Shown piece by piece: positions 36,635-45,957 of a stretch of 64,000 nt of DNA; the first letter of the stretch is position 1; every line of letters starts with the position of its first letter. Made by a program: the position numbers and the translations under genes. The notes below the pieces were generated by a model. That model did not search any database, was not told the origin of the DNA, and saw only the letters and a list, made by a program, of their open reading frames with translations. Location: positions 62,001 through 126,000 of the forward strand of contig NZ_BMOV01000007.1 of NCBI RefSeq assembly GCF_014647255.1. The letters run 5' to 3'. Source of the stretch: Iodidimonas muriae. Lineage in GTDB: Bacteria; Pseudomonadota; Alphaproteobacteria; Sphingomonadales; Rhodothalassiaceae.

Positions 36635-39265
36635 TCATTGGGGACTATCGGCAGGTTTGTCTTTTTGCGTACGCTTGAAAAGGCTTTCAAGGCTTTGCGA
36701 ACGGCCCGCCCCCATGGCGCTTTCCACAGCTCCCACCAACGCCCCTTGTAAATTAAAGTTCAATTCGATGGGATGGCCATTGAGAAAATCCGGATTGGCT
36801 CCGCGCGCCGCCAGTTGCATGCTTTGGCTGCCTGCAAAATCCCCTGCAAAACTTAAGCTCAGCACATTATAGTGAAAGTTCTGCAAGGCTTGGCGCAACA
36901 TTTGAGAGCGCATATCCTCCCCTTGTAAAAAGCCGGGAACGTCACCGGGATTATACCGCAAAACGCCATTGTCTGTGGCTTCAAGCCGCGCATCTTCTAC
37001 CTTCAGCCCGCCAGCAGCAAGGGTAACCGGCACGCGCCCATTGAGCAATCCATCCCCTGTCAACCCATCCACACCACCCATCATCATCACCTCTGTCACC
37101 CGTACACCTTCGGCGTTCAAGACCACCACAAGATCACCCGGCCGGGATAAATCCATGATGAACGAGTCCGTATAGAGCCGCCCACCGGCCAATGAAAAAT
37201 GCAGATCAGAGATGGAAAGCTGCGTATTATCCGTTAACTGGAAGGCCGCTCCCCCTTTTTGCAACGGCACGCCCGCCATCAATTGGTCGATGGTCAATCG
37301 TTGATCCGGTGCCGTATCCAGCGGCCATAAAGACCGGAGCGCGATCTCGCTATTCAGGCCTGACACCGCCATCCCCGATGTTTCAAAGGCCACATCCGTC
37401 AAGGAGACATGCCCCGACGAGCGTATGTCACCATCCTCCCCCCAAGACAAATCGCCCGTAAAGCCCAAAAGGCCGGATACATTGGTGAAAACATCCCCAT
37501 AGGCAGGGGCGATATCGCCGATTTGCGCCACATCGGGCAAAAACTGCACAGGATATAACGTCAAATGGGCCGCGCCCCCCACAAGCCCGGCTTCGCCCGA
37601 AGCTTCCAGCACAAAAATGCCAAGCAGGTCCGATGCCCAGCCTTCAAAGGCAAAAACCCCGTCCTGCTTCCCGGGCGTTGCCTTCAAATCCAGCGATACC
37701 GGTGCCCAGACCGGCATGGGGTCAAGGCTGGCCAGCTTTTCCAGCGCCAAAGCCGCACGGTGCAGACCCTTGTCTGTCACCACAATCTGCCCCGACAGCC
37801 CGCTGGCCACCAGCGCCAAATCGTCGGAAATCACCTGCCCGTCAAAAAGATCGATAGAGGCCGTCAGCCCGTTTTCCACGCCCCCATTGGCGGCGACAAT
37901 GATCTGCGGCAGCGCGCCTTCCAGAGCTTGGCTTTCCCCCGCTTTGTTCTTGATGTCCAGTGCAAACGCATGGCCCGGCACAATCATGTCCAGCCTGCCG
38001 CTCTGATCGTCCATATTCCAAACCAATAAGGGGTCGCTTCCCTGTGTTTTGAAACACATATCCTGCAATGGACCGGCCCCATAACCGCTGATGTCCATAT
38101 ATGTGATGCGGCCCAGCATACATCCTTCATGCCACAGACGTAGGGAAGCGCGGTTTGCCTCTATGGCAATGGCCGGAGCATCCAGATGCAGGCCATCAAG
38201 ACGCAGATCCGGCAATACAGCCTTCGCGTCCAGCATAAGCGCCCCGTCAAGGCGCAGACCCTGTTGGCTGCCCACCATACGGCCTTTATAGGATAAAGTC
38301 GGGATATGCATGCCTTCAAAGCCGAGATCGCGCAATCGGGCGGAGAGCGCGTCCATACGGACTATCGGGGACTCCTCCGCCCAATCCAGCACGAACTCTC
38401 CCGCCATCTCGCCGCCCCCCGCCAGCATCGGTGACAAAAGGGCCAGATCCGTGCTTGAGGCTTCTAATCGGCCGGTGGCTTGCTGTTCCCCCACCTTATT
38501 GGACATCCGCAACGTGGCATGGGCCGATGGCGCATCAAATCGAAGGTCCGCCTCGATTCGTGAGTGCGGCACATCCAGCATGGCCCAGCCCTTGACACGC
38601 CCTTCCACGCCGTCTTGCGCCTGCATTGCCCCTTGCGCCAGATCAAAACGCAGGGTTTGAAGCGCCCCTGTTGGCGACAAATCCGCCAAAAGGCCGCCCT
38701 CTATCACGGCCAAATCATGCTGGGCATGGATCGCAGCGGTCAGATGCGCGCCTTTGGCCGTTTGTTCCAGCGCCGCATCATCCACCGTCACCTCCACCGG
38801 CCCCGTTCCGGTGAGAGACAACGCAATATGCGCCGTCCCGATGGTCAGACGATCCAGCGGCAAGAGAAACGGTTGGTCCGATTGGCCTTGCATAGCAAGG
38901 TGATAGCCCGCCACATTGAGCGATCCTTCCGCATCGGCCGCCACATCCGCCTGAATCCGCCGGATATCAAGGGATTGCACGCGCCCCTCCACTATATCGG
39001 ATAGATCAAATCGCGCCGTACTATCGAAAAGCAGCGCTTCATCCGCACGGCCCAAAGCAATCCGGCCAATCCGCACGCCTTCGCCCCACTGGATCTGCAC
39101 CCGCTGGATATCAACCTGTTCAAACCCTGCACGCAGCAATGCCTGTGTCAGCCCCATGCGCAGCAAAAAAGAACTGGCCAGAAAACCCGCCACCAAAAAC
39201 AGGATCAGGCAGCCGCCCGCCCATAAGGCCGCCCGATAGACGCGTTTTCGTGCCGATTGTGCCAT
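36635..39265 (-). CDS. ydbH: YdbH-family AsmA-like intermembrane transport protein
   Basis: An 876-residue protein with an N-terminal membrane anchor (AALWAGGCLILFLVAGFLAS) and a long repetitive beta-rich periplasmic part of the AsmA/TamB-like type. The C-terminal YdbH domain shows GDGLLNGRVPVTLAAGGLKV and NFHYNVLSLSFAGDFAGSQS. In E. coli YdbH is partly redundant with TamB and YhdP in moving phospholipids to the outer membrane. ATG at 39265 is the start giving a normal anchor. ynbE follows after 34 bases. Confidence 0.93.
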   Translation of the reverse strand: MAQSARKRVYRAALWAGGCLILFLVAGFLASSFLLRMGLTQALLRAGFEQVDIQRVQIQWGEGVRIGRIALGRADEALLFDSTARFDLSDIVEGRVQSLDIRRIQADVAADAEGSLNVAGYHLAMQGQSDQPFLLPLDRLTIGTAHIALSLTGTGPVEVTVDDAALEQTAKGAHLTAAIHAQHDLAVIEGGLLADLSPTGALQTLRFDLAQGAMQAQDGVEGRVKGWAMLDVPHSRIEADLRFDAPSAHATLRMSNKVGEQQATGRLEASSTDLALLSPMLAGGGEMAGEFVLDWAEESPIVRMDALSARLRDLGFEGMHIPTLSYKGRMVGSQQGLRLDGALMLDAKAVLPDLRLDGLHLDAPAIAIEANRASLRLWHEGCMLGRITYMDISGYGAGPLQDMCFKTQGSDPLLVWNMDDQSGRLDMIVPGHAFALDIKNKAGESQALEGALPQIIVAANGGVENGLTASIDLFDGQVISDDLALVASGLSGQIVVTDKGLHRAALALEKLASLDPMPVWAPVSLDLKATPGKQDGVFAFEGWASDLLGIFVLEASGEAGLVGGAAHLTLYPVQFLPDVAQIGDIAPAYGDVFTNVSGLLGFTGDLSWGEDGDIRSSGHVSLTDVAFETSGMAVSGLNSEIALRSLWPLDTAPDQRLTIDQLMAGVPLQKGGAAFQLTDNTQLSISDLHFSLAGGRLYTDSFIMDLSRPGDLVVVLNAEGVRVTEVMMMGGVDGLTGDGLLNGRVPVTLAAGGLKVEDARLEATDNGVLRYNPGDVPGFLQGEDMRSQMLRQALQNFHYNVLSLSFAGDFAGSQSMQLAARGANPDFLNGHPIELNFNLQGALVGAVESAMGAGRSQSLESLFKRTQKDKPADSPQ

Positions 39266-39372
39266 TGCTTTTTCTGGGCTTTCTTCAGATCTTTCGTCAG
39301 ATATTTCTTTTAGGCTTATGGCAAGGCATTGCCGCAAAAACCTCGCCTGATCGCCAGCCTATTCCACAGCAC

Positions 39373-40473
39373 CTAAAAGGCAATAGAGAGATTGATCGAT
39401 CCAAAGGCCTGGGCCTCGCTTTGAAGCTCGAATTCACGGGACCGATGCACATAGCTATATGACAGGGCAAAGCGGTCATAACTCAGCGCAATTCCGGCAC
39501 TGATCTCGTTCACGAACTGTCTTTTGGCAACCGTGTGGCCATTATCGAAAATACCCCCATCCAGAAACATATTGCGGGCCACCGCCCGTGTTTCAAAACC
39601 ACCGAAAATATACCAGCCAACGCCTGTTTTCTTGGCCCTTAAAATTTTACCGGTACCGGTGGCGCTGGGATTGATGCGCGGCGGAAAAGCATGGGGAAGA
39701 AAATTCCCGATTCTGCCGATAACGCCCGCATTGGCATCAATAAACACCGATCCCAGATTGGCGCCAAAACGCGGCGAAACATCCATAGAAACCGGGCCGA
39801 ACAGATCCGCCACTTCATAAAACCACGCCCGCTCATAGAAAATTTGCAAGGTCGGTTCCGCATCAATCTGAAACTCCCAGCCTTGAGGTTCAGGCGAGCC
39901 CGTAAGCGTATGCACGAATTTCTGGCTGCGCTCCGCCAAGGCAGGCGGCCCCGTCACCCCAACGGACAATGTGAGGGTTTCTTGCATATTCCCCACCTGC
40001 CCTGACGCCCCGACTTCAAAATACAGCCAGCCCGCATAAGGCCGATCATCCAAAATCCTTTCTTTAATGGTGATATCTGCAGGCGCGAACATGCTTTGCC
40101 CCACAGCCATGAACAGGTCCGTATCCTCGTTTTTCGCCCCGGAAGGCAAAAGACCGGATACAAAAGAAAAGGATTTGGGGCGGTCTTGCGGGGCCAGCGC
40201 CACCGCCAGCCTGAAACCGTTGGTATACCAACGGTCTTCACCGTCACCATAAAGGTCGTTTTCACTTTGGAAGGAAATTACCGAACGCGCTTGTTCGCGC
40301 TTGATCGGGGACTCTTGGGCATCCGCTCGCCCCGAAGCACAGGACATCGCAATAAAAAATGTAAGGAGCACCGCCCTCAGCGCGATTTTAAAAAGCGACG
40401 AGATTTCCGAGCATGTCATACCCAGACAACACAATCTGTCAGCATCTATATTTACAGGCGAATTCCCCGACAC
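39373..40473 (-). CDS. LpxR-like outer-membrane lipid A deacylase
   Basis: Predicted beta-barrel hydrolase removing the 3'-acyloxyacyl group of lipid A (LpxR/DUF2219 family). Characteristic pieces are SFQSENDLYGDGEDRWYTNG (catalytic Asn/Asp region), DDRPYAGWLYFEVG, QKFVHTLTGSPEPQGW and FYERAWF; the C-terminus ends SINLSIAF as barrels do. GTG at 40473 has a strong GAGGAG, but ATG at 40419 gives a more usual signal peptide. It precedes the ydb genes on the same strand, 107 bases apart. Confidence 0.88.
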   Translation of the reverse strand: MSGNSPVNIDADRLCCLGMTCSEISSLFKIALRAVLLTFFIAMSCASGRADAQESPIKREQARSVISFQSENDLYGDGEDRWYTNGFRLAVALAPQDRPKSFSFVSGLLPSGAKNEDTDLFMAVGQSMFAPADITIKERILDDRPYAGWLYFEVGASGQVGNMQETLTLSVGVTGPPALAERSQKFVHTLTGSPEPQGWEFQIDAEPTLQIFYERAWFYEVADLFGPVSMDVSPRFGANLGSVFIDANAGVIGRIGNFLPHAFPPRINPSATGTGKILRAKKTGVGWYIFGGFETRAVARNMFLDGGIFDNGHTVAKRQFVNEISAGIALSYDRFALSYSYVHRSREFELQSEAQAFGSINLSIAF

Positions 40474-40742
40474 ATCTGCTCCTCATCTAGAATTGCGCAT
40501 CTCGCTTCGTTTCATGCTTTTCTTGGGCATATTTTTTCAAAAAATATCATATATTACATATAGATAATATTTTTATTTCAAATTTGAAGAATTTGAAAAA
40601 ACACTTCCAAATTGGACATTTATTGCAACCATCCTCTTTGTGAAGCTCCCTCACTATTTGGTGACCCGTTTTTTTATTAAATTTTTTTAAACATTTGCAG
40701 GCCTTTATAGGCACATAAATACGACAACTGGAGGGGCTCCAC
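40474..40742. promoter_or_regulatory. AT-rich divergent promoter region (lpxR-like / porin)
   Basis: The most AT-rich stretch of the window, with long T and A runs. Near the porin, TTAA-N7-TAAA at 40677-40691 misses the CtrA consensus TTAA-N7-TTAA by one base, but chance is likely in such composition. A GGAGG Shine-Dalgarno lies just before the porin GTG. No small gene or RNA was recognised. Confidence 0.45.
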
Positions 40743-42119
40743 GTGACGACGAAAACAAGAATATTCTCTTTGCTTAAAGGAGAGAATGATTATTTCAAAC
40801 GACATCTACTGACAACCAGCGCTTTATTATCCATTGTGCTCACGGCTATGCCAGCATGGGCACAAGAGAGCCCCGATGATGCACAAGCGCGGATTGATGC
40901 CTTGGAGCAACAGCTCGAACGCGTTCTCGGCGTGGTACAAGATCTGAGCGCCGAGATCAAATCATTGAAGAACAGCACTCAGGCTGTGGCCCCGGCGCCC
41001 AGCCCTGCCACGGCGGATGGATTAACACCCATCGACTTGTCAGAACGCCTTGATGCCGTGGCGGCATCCGTCGAAGAAGCCAATACCCGCATCGATGATG
41101 TGGAAGATATTGCCTTCGATATTGACGAGCGTGTCGGCAGCCGCGCCCTTGTGCGCGCCTTCGATGCCAAAAGCTTCGATCTGGGTGGCTTCATCCATAC
41201 GGCGGCCACCTTTGTAGACGGCCAGGAAAATGACGAATTCGCAGTGAACCGGCTGTTTTTCGGTTTGCTGGCCAGCGCCCAGCTTAGTGACAAATGGTCT
41301 TTGTTCGTAGGCCAGGCCTTCATGCGCGACTCTGATGTCAATTATGGTGATCCCGGCAACCGGCTGGACCCGAATTTCAGCATCGTCAACAAAACACCTT
41401 TGATGCTGGCCTATGCCACCTATGAACATAGCGATGCCCTGACCGTTGATGTGGGACGTTTCCTGACACCTCATGGCATTATCAATATCGAGCATTTCCC
41501 GGCCATTTTGCTGGACCCTGAACAGCCACAATTCCTGCGCCCCTTCAGCGGCCAGACGATCTTTTCCAATTTCATCAATGGCGCAAAAGTCAGCGGGCAA
41601 GTGTATAAGCCCAACGGCATTAACGGCACATTGGGATATTCCGTATATGCCGGCACCTACACAGAAAACAGCGACAGCGTGAATTATGGTGGTCGCGCAT
41701 TCTGGAGCTTTGGCGATACAGGTGTCACCATAGGGGCCAATCTGGGCGGCGGCCGCCGGGACGGGGCCGATAGTGATTATGTGCTCTATGGCGCCGACCT
41801 GCTTTATGATAAGGGAGCCTTCCAGTGGAAAAACGAGCTCTTCATCACCGATGAAGACTTGGGTGGCGATCGACTGGCTTTCTATTCCCAGCCTGCATGG
41901 CGTTTCGCCGAAGGCTGGACAGCGTTTTATCGCTTTGATTTCCTGGATGATGGCACCGATGAAGGAGACCGCAAAGAACATGCCGTGGGACTTACCTTCA
42001 AGCCCGTTCCGCAAGTGCATCTGCGCGCCATCGCCCGTCTCAACCGCTTCGACGCCGGCGGAGGGTTTGAACAGGCCAATGCTGAGAACTATCAGCTTTC
42101 CGCAACATTCTCATTTTAA
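40743..42119 (+). CDS. Porin-like outer-membrane beta-barrel protein
   Basis: A 458-residue protein with a signal peptide (cleavage AWA-Q), a coiled-coil region (IDALEQQLERVLGVVQDLSA and a second helix near 100) and then a barrel ending QLSATFSF. The coiled coil followed by a barrel resembles trimeric phosphate/anion-selective porins (OprP/OprO type), but no selectivity residues can be assigned. The start is GTG at 40743 with GGAGG upstream. It lies 12 bases before the mini phosphate-binding gene and is probably co-transcribed with it and the chemoreceptor. Confidence 0.83.
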   Translation: MTTKTRIFSLLKGENDYFKRHLLTTSALLSIVLTAMPAWAQESPDDAQARIDALEQQLERVLGVVQDLSAEIKSLKNSTQAVAPAPSPATADGLTPIDLSERLDAVAASVEEANTRIDDVEDIAFDIDERVGSRALVRAFDAKSFDLGGFIHTAATFVDGQENDEFAVNRLFFGLLASAQLSDKWSLFVGQAFMRDSDVNYGDPGNRLDPNFSIVNKTPLMLAYATYEHSDALTVDVGRFLTPHGIINIEHFPAILLDPEQPQFLRPFSGQTIFSNFINGAKVSGQVYKPNGINGTLGYSVYAGTYTENSDSVNYGGRAFWSFGDTGVTIGANLGGGRRDGADSDYVLYGADLLYDKGAFQWKNELFITDEDLGGDRLAFYSQPAWRFAEGWTAFYRFDFLDDGTDEGDRKEHAVGLTFKPVPQVHLRAIARLNRFDAGGGFEQANAENYQLSATFSF

Positions 42120-42131
42120 GGGGGCAAGGAT

Positions 42132-42605
42132 ATGAAACGACTTTCTTCTCAAATCCTGCGCTCTTTGAGCCTTGTTGCCGCATTGGGCCTTGGTGGCACC
42201 ATGGCAACAAAGGGATGGGCGGCCGATTATGTGGTGTTGGTCAATAAGGCCAACCCCACGGAATTGAGCGGTGATGCAGCGGTGGACACCATTCGCCAGC
42301 TTTATCTAAAAGAGCTGTCAAACTGGCCCAACGGGCTGCATGCGGACCCCTTCGCCCGTGAAGGGGGATCGCCTGCGCAAACGGCCTTTATAAATAACAT
42401 TCTGAAAATGAGCCCGACGGCGGTAACCGACCATTGGACCCGCGTGAAGCAAACCAAAGGGGAAACACCGCCCCGGGAAGTGGGCTCGGAACGCATCCTG
42501 TTTCGTCTGATTGGCAAATTCGAGGGGGGCTTTGCCATCGTTAGCGCAGAAGAAGCGGCCTCGGCACCCGATACTGTAAAAGTTTTGCTGACCTTCAGCG
42601 ATTAA
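42132..42605 (+). CDS. Short PstS-like phosphate-binding-domain protein
   Basis: A 157-residue secreted protein (signal peptide to about GWAA-D) resembling one lobe of PstS-type binding proteins: [37 protein letters not shown]-like and [21 protein letters not shown]. At half the normal length it cannot form the two-lobed clamp. Members are often annotated as phosphate ABC substrate-binding proteins but occur beside porins and sensors rather than permeases. An AAGGAT Shine-Dalgarno precedes it. Ligand unproven. Confidence 0.8.
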   Translation: MKRLSSQILRSLSLVAALGLGGTMATKGWAADYVVLVNKANPTELSGDAAVDTIRQLYLKELSNWPNGLHADPFAREGGSPAQTAFINNILKMSPTAVTDHWTRVKQTKGETPPREVGSERILFRLIGKFEGGFAIVSAEEAASAPDTVKVLLTFSD

Positions 42606-42624
42606 TTCGACATGGAGATTTGAG

Positions 42625-44385
42625 ATGTTAACCCGGCTCTCACGCGCCCTCTCCTCCCTTTCCATCAAAGGAAAGACCCTTCTCCTTGTCGGTGTCTTGG
42701 CAGCGTTTTCCACAGGCGGCTTGTTGGTGGTGCAATTCCAAATTGCATCAAGCCGCACAGCCATTACCGAACAAATGTCCTATCTGGATATTCTGGATCG
42801 CACAAACCGCGTGCATCAGGCCTTCAGCGACATGAAATACTGGTTCGCAGATTTGGCCAATAGCTTGTCCAGTGAAGCGGAAGAAAATGCCAGCACCAGC
42901 CTGGCAACCTTCCGCGAGGGCGTGCAAACGCTCGATGCGTTGAAAGGCGACGACAGAGACACCCTGATCGCCAATGCCATGCAGATCGAAAAGCTCTCTC
43001 TTGATGCTTTGATGGAATATATGACGGAGGAACGTGCAGCTGGTGATGCCTTGATGGCACAGGCCCGCACGCTGATTTCGGAAAATGACCAAATCATCCG
43101 CGATGTGCTGGAAAGCAGCCGGGCCTTTGCTGCCGAAGCCGCTTTGAAGGTTGATGCGGATAGCCGTCTGGCATCTGTTCTGAGCCTGGTCACCTTGGCG
43201 GTGGTTTTGTCCTGCGCAGGGCTGATTCTGGTCACAACCTTAAAAGCGATCGTTACGCCCATCCGGAACATCACCACTGCGATGATGGCCTTGGCTCAGG
43301 GCAATAACGACGACGACATTCCTTATCGAAACAATCCCGGTGAACTGGGCGATATGGCCCGCACCGTGATGATTTTCAAAGAGAATGCCATCAAGATCGA
43401 ACAGATGAACACCGAACGCGAAGCCCAGCGCGAAGCCCGCGAAGCCGAACGTCGGCGGGCAGAAGCGGAGCGCCGGGCCGCAGAAGAACGCCAACAAGCC
43501 GAGCTGGCCCAACAGGCAGAACAGCAACGCCAAATGGCCGAAGCGGTGATCGATCTGTTGCAAGGCCGGGTGTTTTCCTCTTTGGATCAGGTTGTGGCCT
43601 CTGCCCATGAATTGGAAGATGCCTCCACCACTATGAATAATGCGGTCACCACATCGCAAAACACGGCTTCCGATGTATCCAATTCCTCGGAAACCGCGTC
43701 GTCCCATGCCCAAAGCGTTGCATCGGCTGCAGCGCAAATGGCGGCCTCGGTTCAAGAAATTGCTTCCCAGATCGCTGCGGCAACCCGTGTCACCAGTGAA
43801 GCCGTGGCCCAACAAGGCCGCGTCAAACAAACCGCCATGCGGATGGTGGATCTGGTTGCCGAAGTGACCCGCGTTGTGGGACTGATCGACGAAATTGCCG
43901 ATATGACTAATCTTTTGGCGCTCAATGCCACCATCGAAGCGGCCCGCGCCGGCGAAGCAGGGCGCGGCTTCTCCGTTGTGGCGGCGGAAGTGCGTACTTT
44001 GGCCGGCGAAACGCAAAAAGCCACGGAAAGCATCTCCCGCCAGATTGACGAGATCCATTCCGCCAGCCGGGAAACCGCCTCTGCGGTGGATGAAATCGGG
44101 TCCTCCATCGGGCGGATCGACGAAGTGTCTACGGCCGTGGCCGCCGCTATCGAAGAGCAACAAGCCTCTACCGATGAAATCAGCCGCTCCATTGCGGAAG
44201 CCGCCGACAGTACATCGGGCATTTCCGAAATGATCGTCAGTGTGGTGCGCGAAATCCAGCAATCGGGCAGCAGCGCCTCGCATGTATCGGAACTGTCGCA
44301 AGCGCTTATTTCCATTGCTTCGGGCTTGCGCGGCGAGGTGGAAAGCTATCTCAATACGCTGAATAACAACAAAAACGCGGCCTAG
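42625..44385 (+). CDS. Methyl-accepting chemotaxis protein
   Basis: A 586-residue chemoreceptor. TM1 at about 18-40, a periplasmic helical domain of about 140 residues, TM2 at about 186-208, a HAMP domain, a charged coiled coil ([20 protein letters not shown]), and a signalling domain with the hairpin tip [20 protein letters not shown]. It should signal to CheA/CheW encoded 7-10 kb away. It lies 19 bases after the mini binding protein, with GGAG upstream, so that protein is a candidate ligand-presenting partner. Confidence 0.95.
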   Translation: MLTRLSRALSSLSIKGKTLLLVGVLAAFSTGGLLVVQFQIASSRTAITEQMSYLDILDRTNRVHQAFSDMKYWFADLANSLSSEAEENASTSLATFREGVQTLDALKGDDRDTLIANAMQIEKLSLDALMEYMTEERAAGDALMAQARTLISENDQIIRDVLESSRAFAAEAALKVDADSRLASVLSLVTLAVVLSCAGLILVTTLKAIVTPIRNITTAMMALAQGNNDDDIPYRNNPGELGDMARTVMIFKENAIKIEQMNTEREAQREAREAERRRAEAERRAAEERQQAELAQQAEQQRQMAEAVIDLLQGRVFSSLDQVVASAHELEDASTTMNNAVTTSQNTASDVSNSSETASSHAQSVASAAAQMAASVQEIASQIAAATRVTSEAVAQQGRVKQTAMRMVDLVAEVTRVVGLIDEIADMTNLLALNATIEAARAGEAGRGFSVVAAEVRTLAGETQKATESISRQIDEIHSASRETASAVDEIGSSIGRIDEVSTAVAAAIEEQQASTDEISRSIAEAADSTSGISEMIVSVVREIQQSGSSASHVSELSQALISIASGLRGEVESYLNTLNNNKNAA

Positions 44386-44411
44386 GCGACCATCTTCTTA
44401 AAAGACCAATC

Positions 44412-44450
44412 GGAGCCTCGACTGTCATGAGCATTGACAGTCGGGGCTCC
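44412..44450. terminator. Strong hairpin after the chemoreceptor gene
   Basis: A 16-bp stem (one G-T pair) with a seven-base loop, GGAGCCTCGACTGTCA pairing with TGACAGTCGGGGCTCC. No T run follows, so it is either a rho-assisted terminator or an mRNA 3'-end stabiliser for the porin/PBP/MCP transcript. Confidence 0.6.
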
Positions 44451-44628
44451 GCCCTGCATATAGGGGGCGTATTTCTCGCGATCACGCGAACCGTCGCCTT
44501 TGTTTTGCGACCATTCATCCCGAGATTTTTTCATAATAATTTCCATAGCCCGGATGCGTGTGGGCTACGGCAGAGCGCCGTACGTCCGCCATTGATGGCG
44601 GGGCGTTTGGTGTAGAAAGTATATCTAC
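44451..44628 (+). promoter_or_regulatory. Promoter and leader of the DEAD-box helicase gene
   Basis: 178 bases with no gene recognised. It contains a small dyad (CGCCATTGATGGCG near 44590) close to the start codon and T-rich segments further up. Helicase genes of this type often have long structured leaders, but nothing here identifies a specific control element. Confidence 0.3.
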
Positions 44629-45924
44629 GTGACGAACACGACTTTTTTTGACCTTGGCATTGCCAAAGGTATCGCGACCAATCTTGAAAAACTTAACATC
44701 ACCTCCCCCACTCCTATTCAGGCTCAGGCCATTCCTTCGCTTCTGGAGCGGCGCGATGTTCTGGGGATTGCCCAGACGGGCACCGGCAAAACCGCCGCCT
44801 TCTCCCTGCCTCTTGTGCATTTACTGACCGAAGAGCCCGCCGCCTTGAAACCGGGTCGCACACGGGCGCTTGTTTTGGCCCCGACCCGCGAACTGGCCCA
44901 GCAGATTTCCGAAGCCATTCGGCAATTTTCCAAGGGCCGCCGGATTTCCCAAGCCGTTGTGGTGGGCGGTGTGCCCATTGGCCGTCAGGTGCGCGATGTA
45001 TCGCGCGGGCTGGATATCCTGATTGCAACGCCGGGCCGCTTGCTTGATCTGATCAACCAAAAGCATGTGCGCCTTGATGCGTGTAACTTCCTTGTTCTGG
45101 ATGAAGCGGACCGCATGCTGGATATGGGCTTCATCAACGACATTCGCAAAATTGTCGCCCTTTTGCCCAAGCAACGGCAATCCTTGCTGTTTTCCGCCAC
45201 CATGCCCACCACCATCCAGCGCTTTGCCGACGAGATCCTGAAAGATCCGGTGCGTGTGGAAGTGACCCCGGAAACGATAACGGTGGACCGCATCGACCAG
45301 CGGGTCCATCATGTGGCGCAGAACGAAAAGCGCGCCTATCTCACCAAGATGCTGGCAGATCCGGACATGCAGCGGGTGATTGTCTTCAGCCGCACCAAAC
45401 ATGGTGCCGACAGAATCGCCACACAGCTTGAACGCGCTGGCATTTCCGCTGAATCCATTCATGGCAACAAATCCCAAGGCGCACGCCAGCGGGCTTTATC
45501 CAGCTTCCGTAATGGCCGTGCCCGTATTCTGGTGGCCACCGATATTGCCGCCCGCGGCATTGATGTGGACAATATCACCCATGTGGTGAATTTCGATCTG
45601 CCCCATGAACCGGAAAGCTATGTGCATCGTATTGGACGCACGGCCCGCGCCGGAACCCAAGGCATTGCCATCAGCTTTTGCGATGCGTCGGAATATCCCT
45701 TGCTCAAGGATATCGAGCATCTGACCAAGCGTCCGCTGACACTGGCCGGTGGCACGCCTCCCGCTTTGGCGGATATCCCGCGCAAAGCCAAATCAGGCCG
45801 TGGTGGCGGTGGCCGCAAGAAAACCGGTTGGCGCCCCAATACCGGCCCTTCGCAAAGCCGTGCGAAACCCCGTGGCCCAGCCAATCGGCGCAGTGCACCG
45901 CGCAGAGCCGCCTCGGCCCACTGA
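44629..45924 (+). CDS. DEAD-box ATP-dependent RNA helicase
   Basis: A 431-residue RNA helicase of the RhlE/DeaD group, probably acting in ribosome assembly or RNA decay. Motifs in order: Q motif (ITSPTPIQAQAI), I (AQTGTGKTAAF), Ia (PTRELAQQ), II (DEAD), III (SAT), V (ATDIAARGID) and VI (HRIGRTARAG). The last 45 residues are rich in Arg, Lys, Gly and Pro, a typical RNA-binding tail. The start is GTG at 44629 with a weak ribosome site. It converges on the next gene, 33 bases apart. Confidence 0.94.
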   Translation: MTNTTFFDLGIAKGIATNLEKLNITSPTPIQAQAIPSLLERRDVLGIAQTGTGKTAAFSLPLVHLLTEEPAALKPGRTRALVLAPTRELAQQISEAIRQFSKGRRISQAVVVGGVPIGRQVRDVSRGLDILIATPGRLLDLINQKHVRLDACNFLVLDEADRMLDMGFINDIRKIVALLPKQRQSLLFSATMPTTIQRFADEILKDPVRVEVTPETITVDRIDQRVHHVAQNEKRAYLTKMLADPDMQRVIVFSRTKHGADRIATQLERAGISAESIHGNKSQGARQRALSSFRNGRARILVATDIAARGIDVDNITHVVNFDLPHEPESYVHRIGRTARAGTQGIAISFCDASEYPLLKDIEHLTKRPLTLAGGTPPALADIPRKAKSGRGGGGRKKTGWRPNTGPSQSRAKPRGPANRRSAPRRAASAH

Positions 45925-45957
45925 TCGCTTTTTAAAACATCCGGTGGCCTTGCCCTT

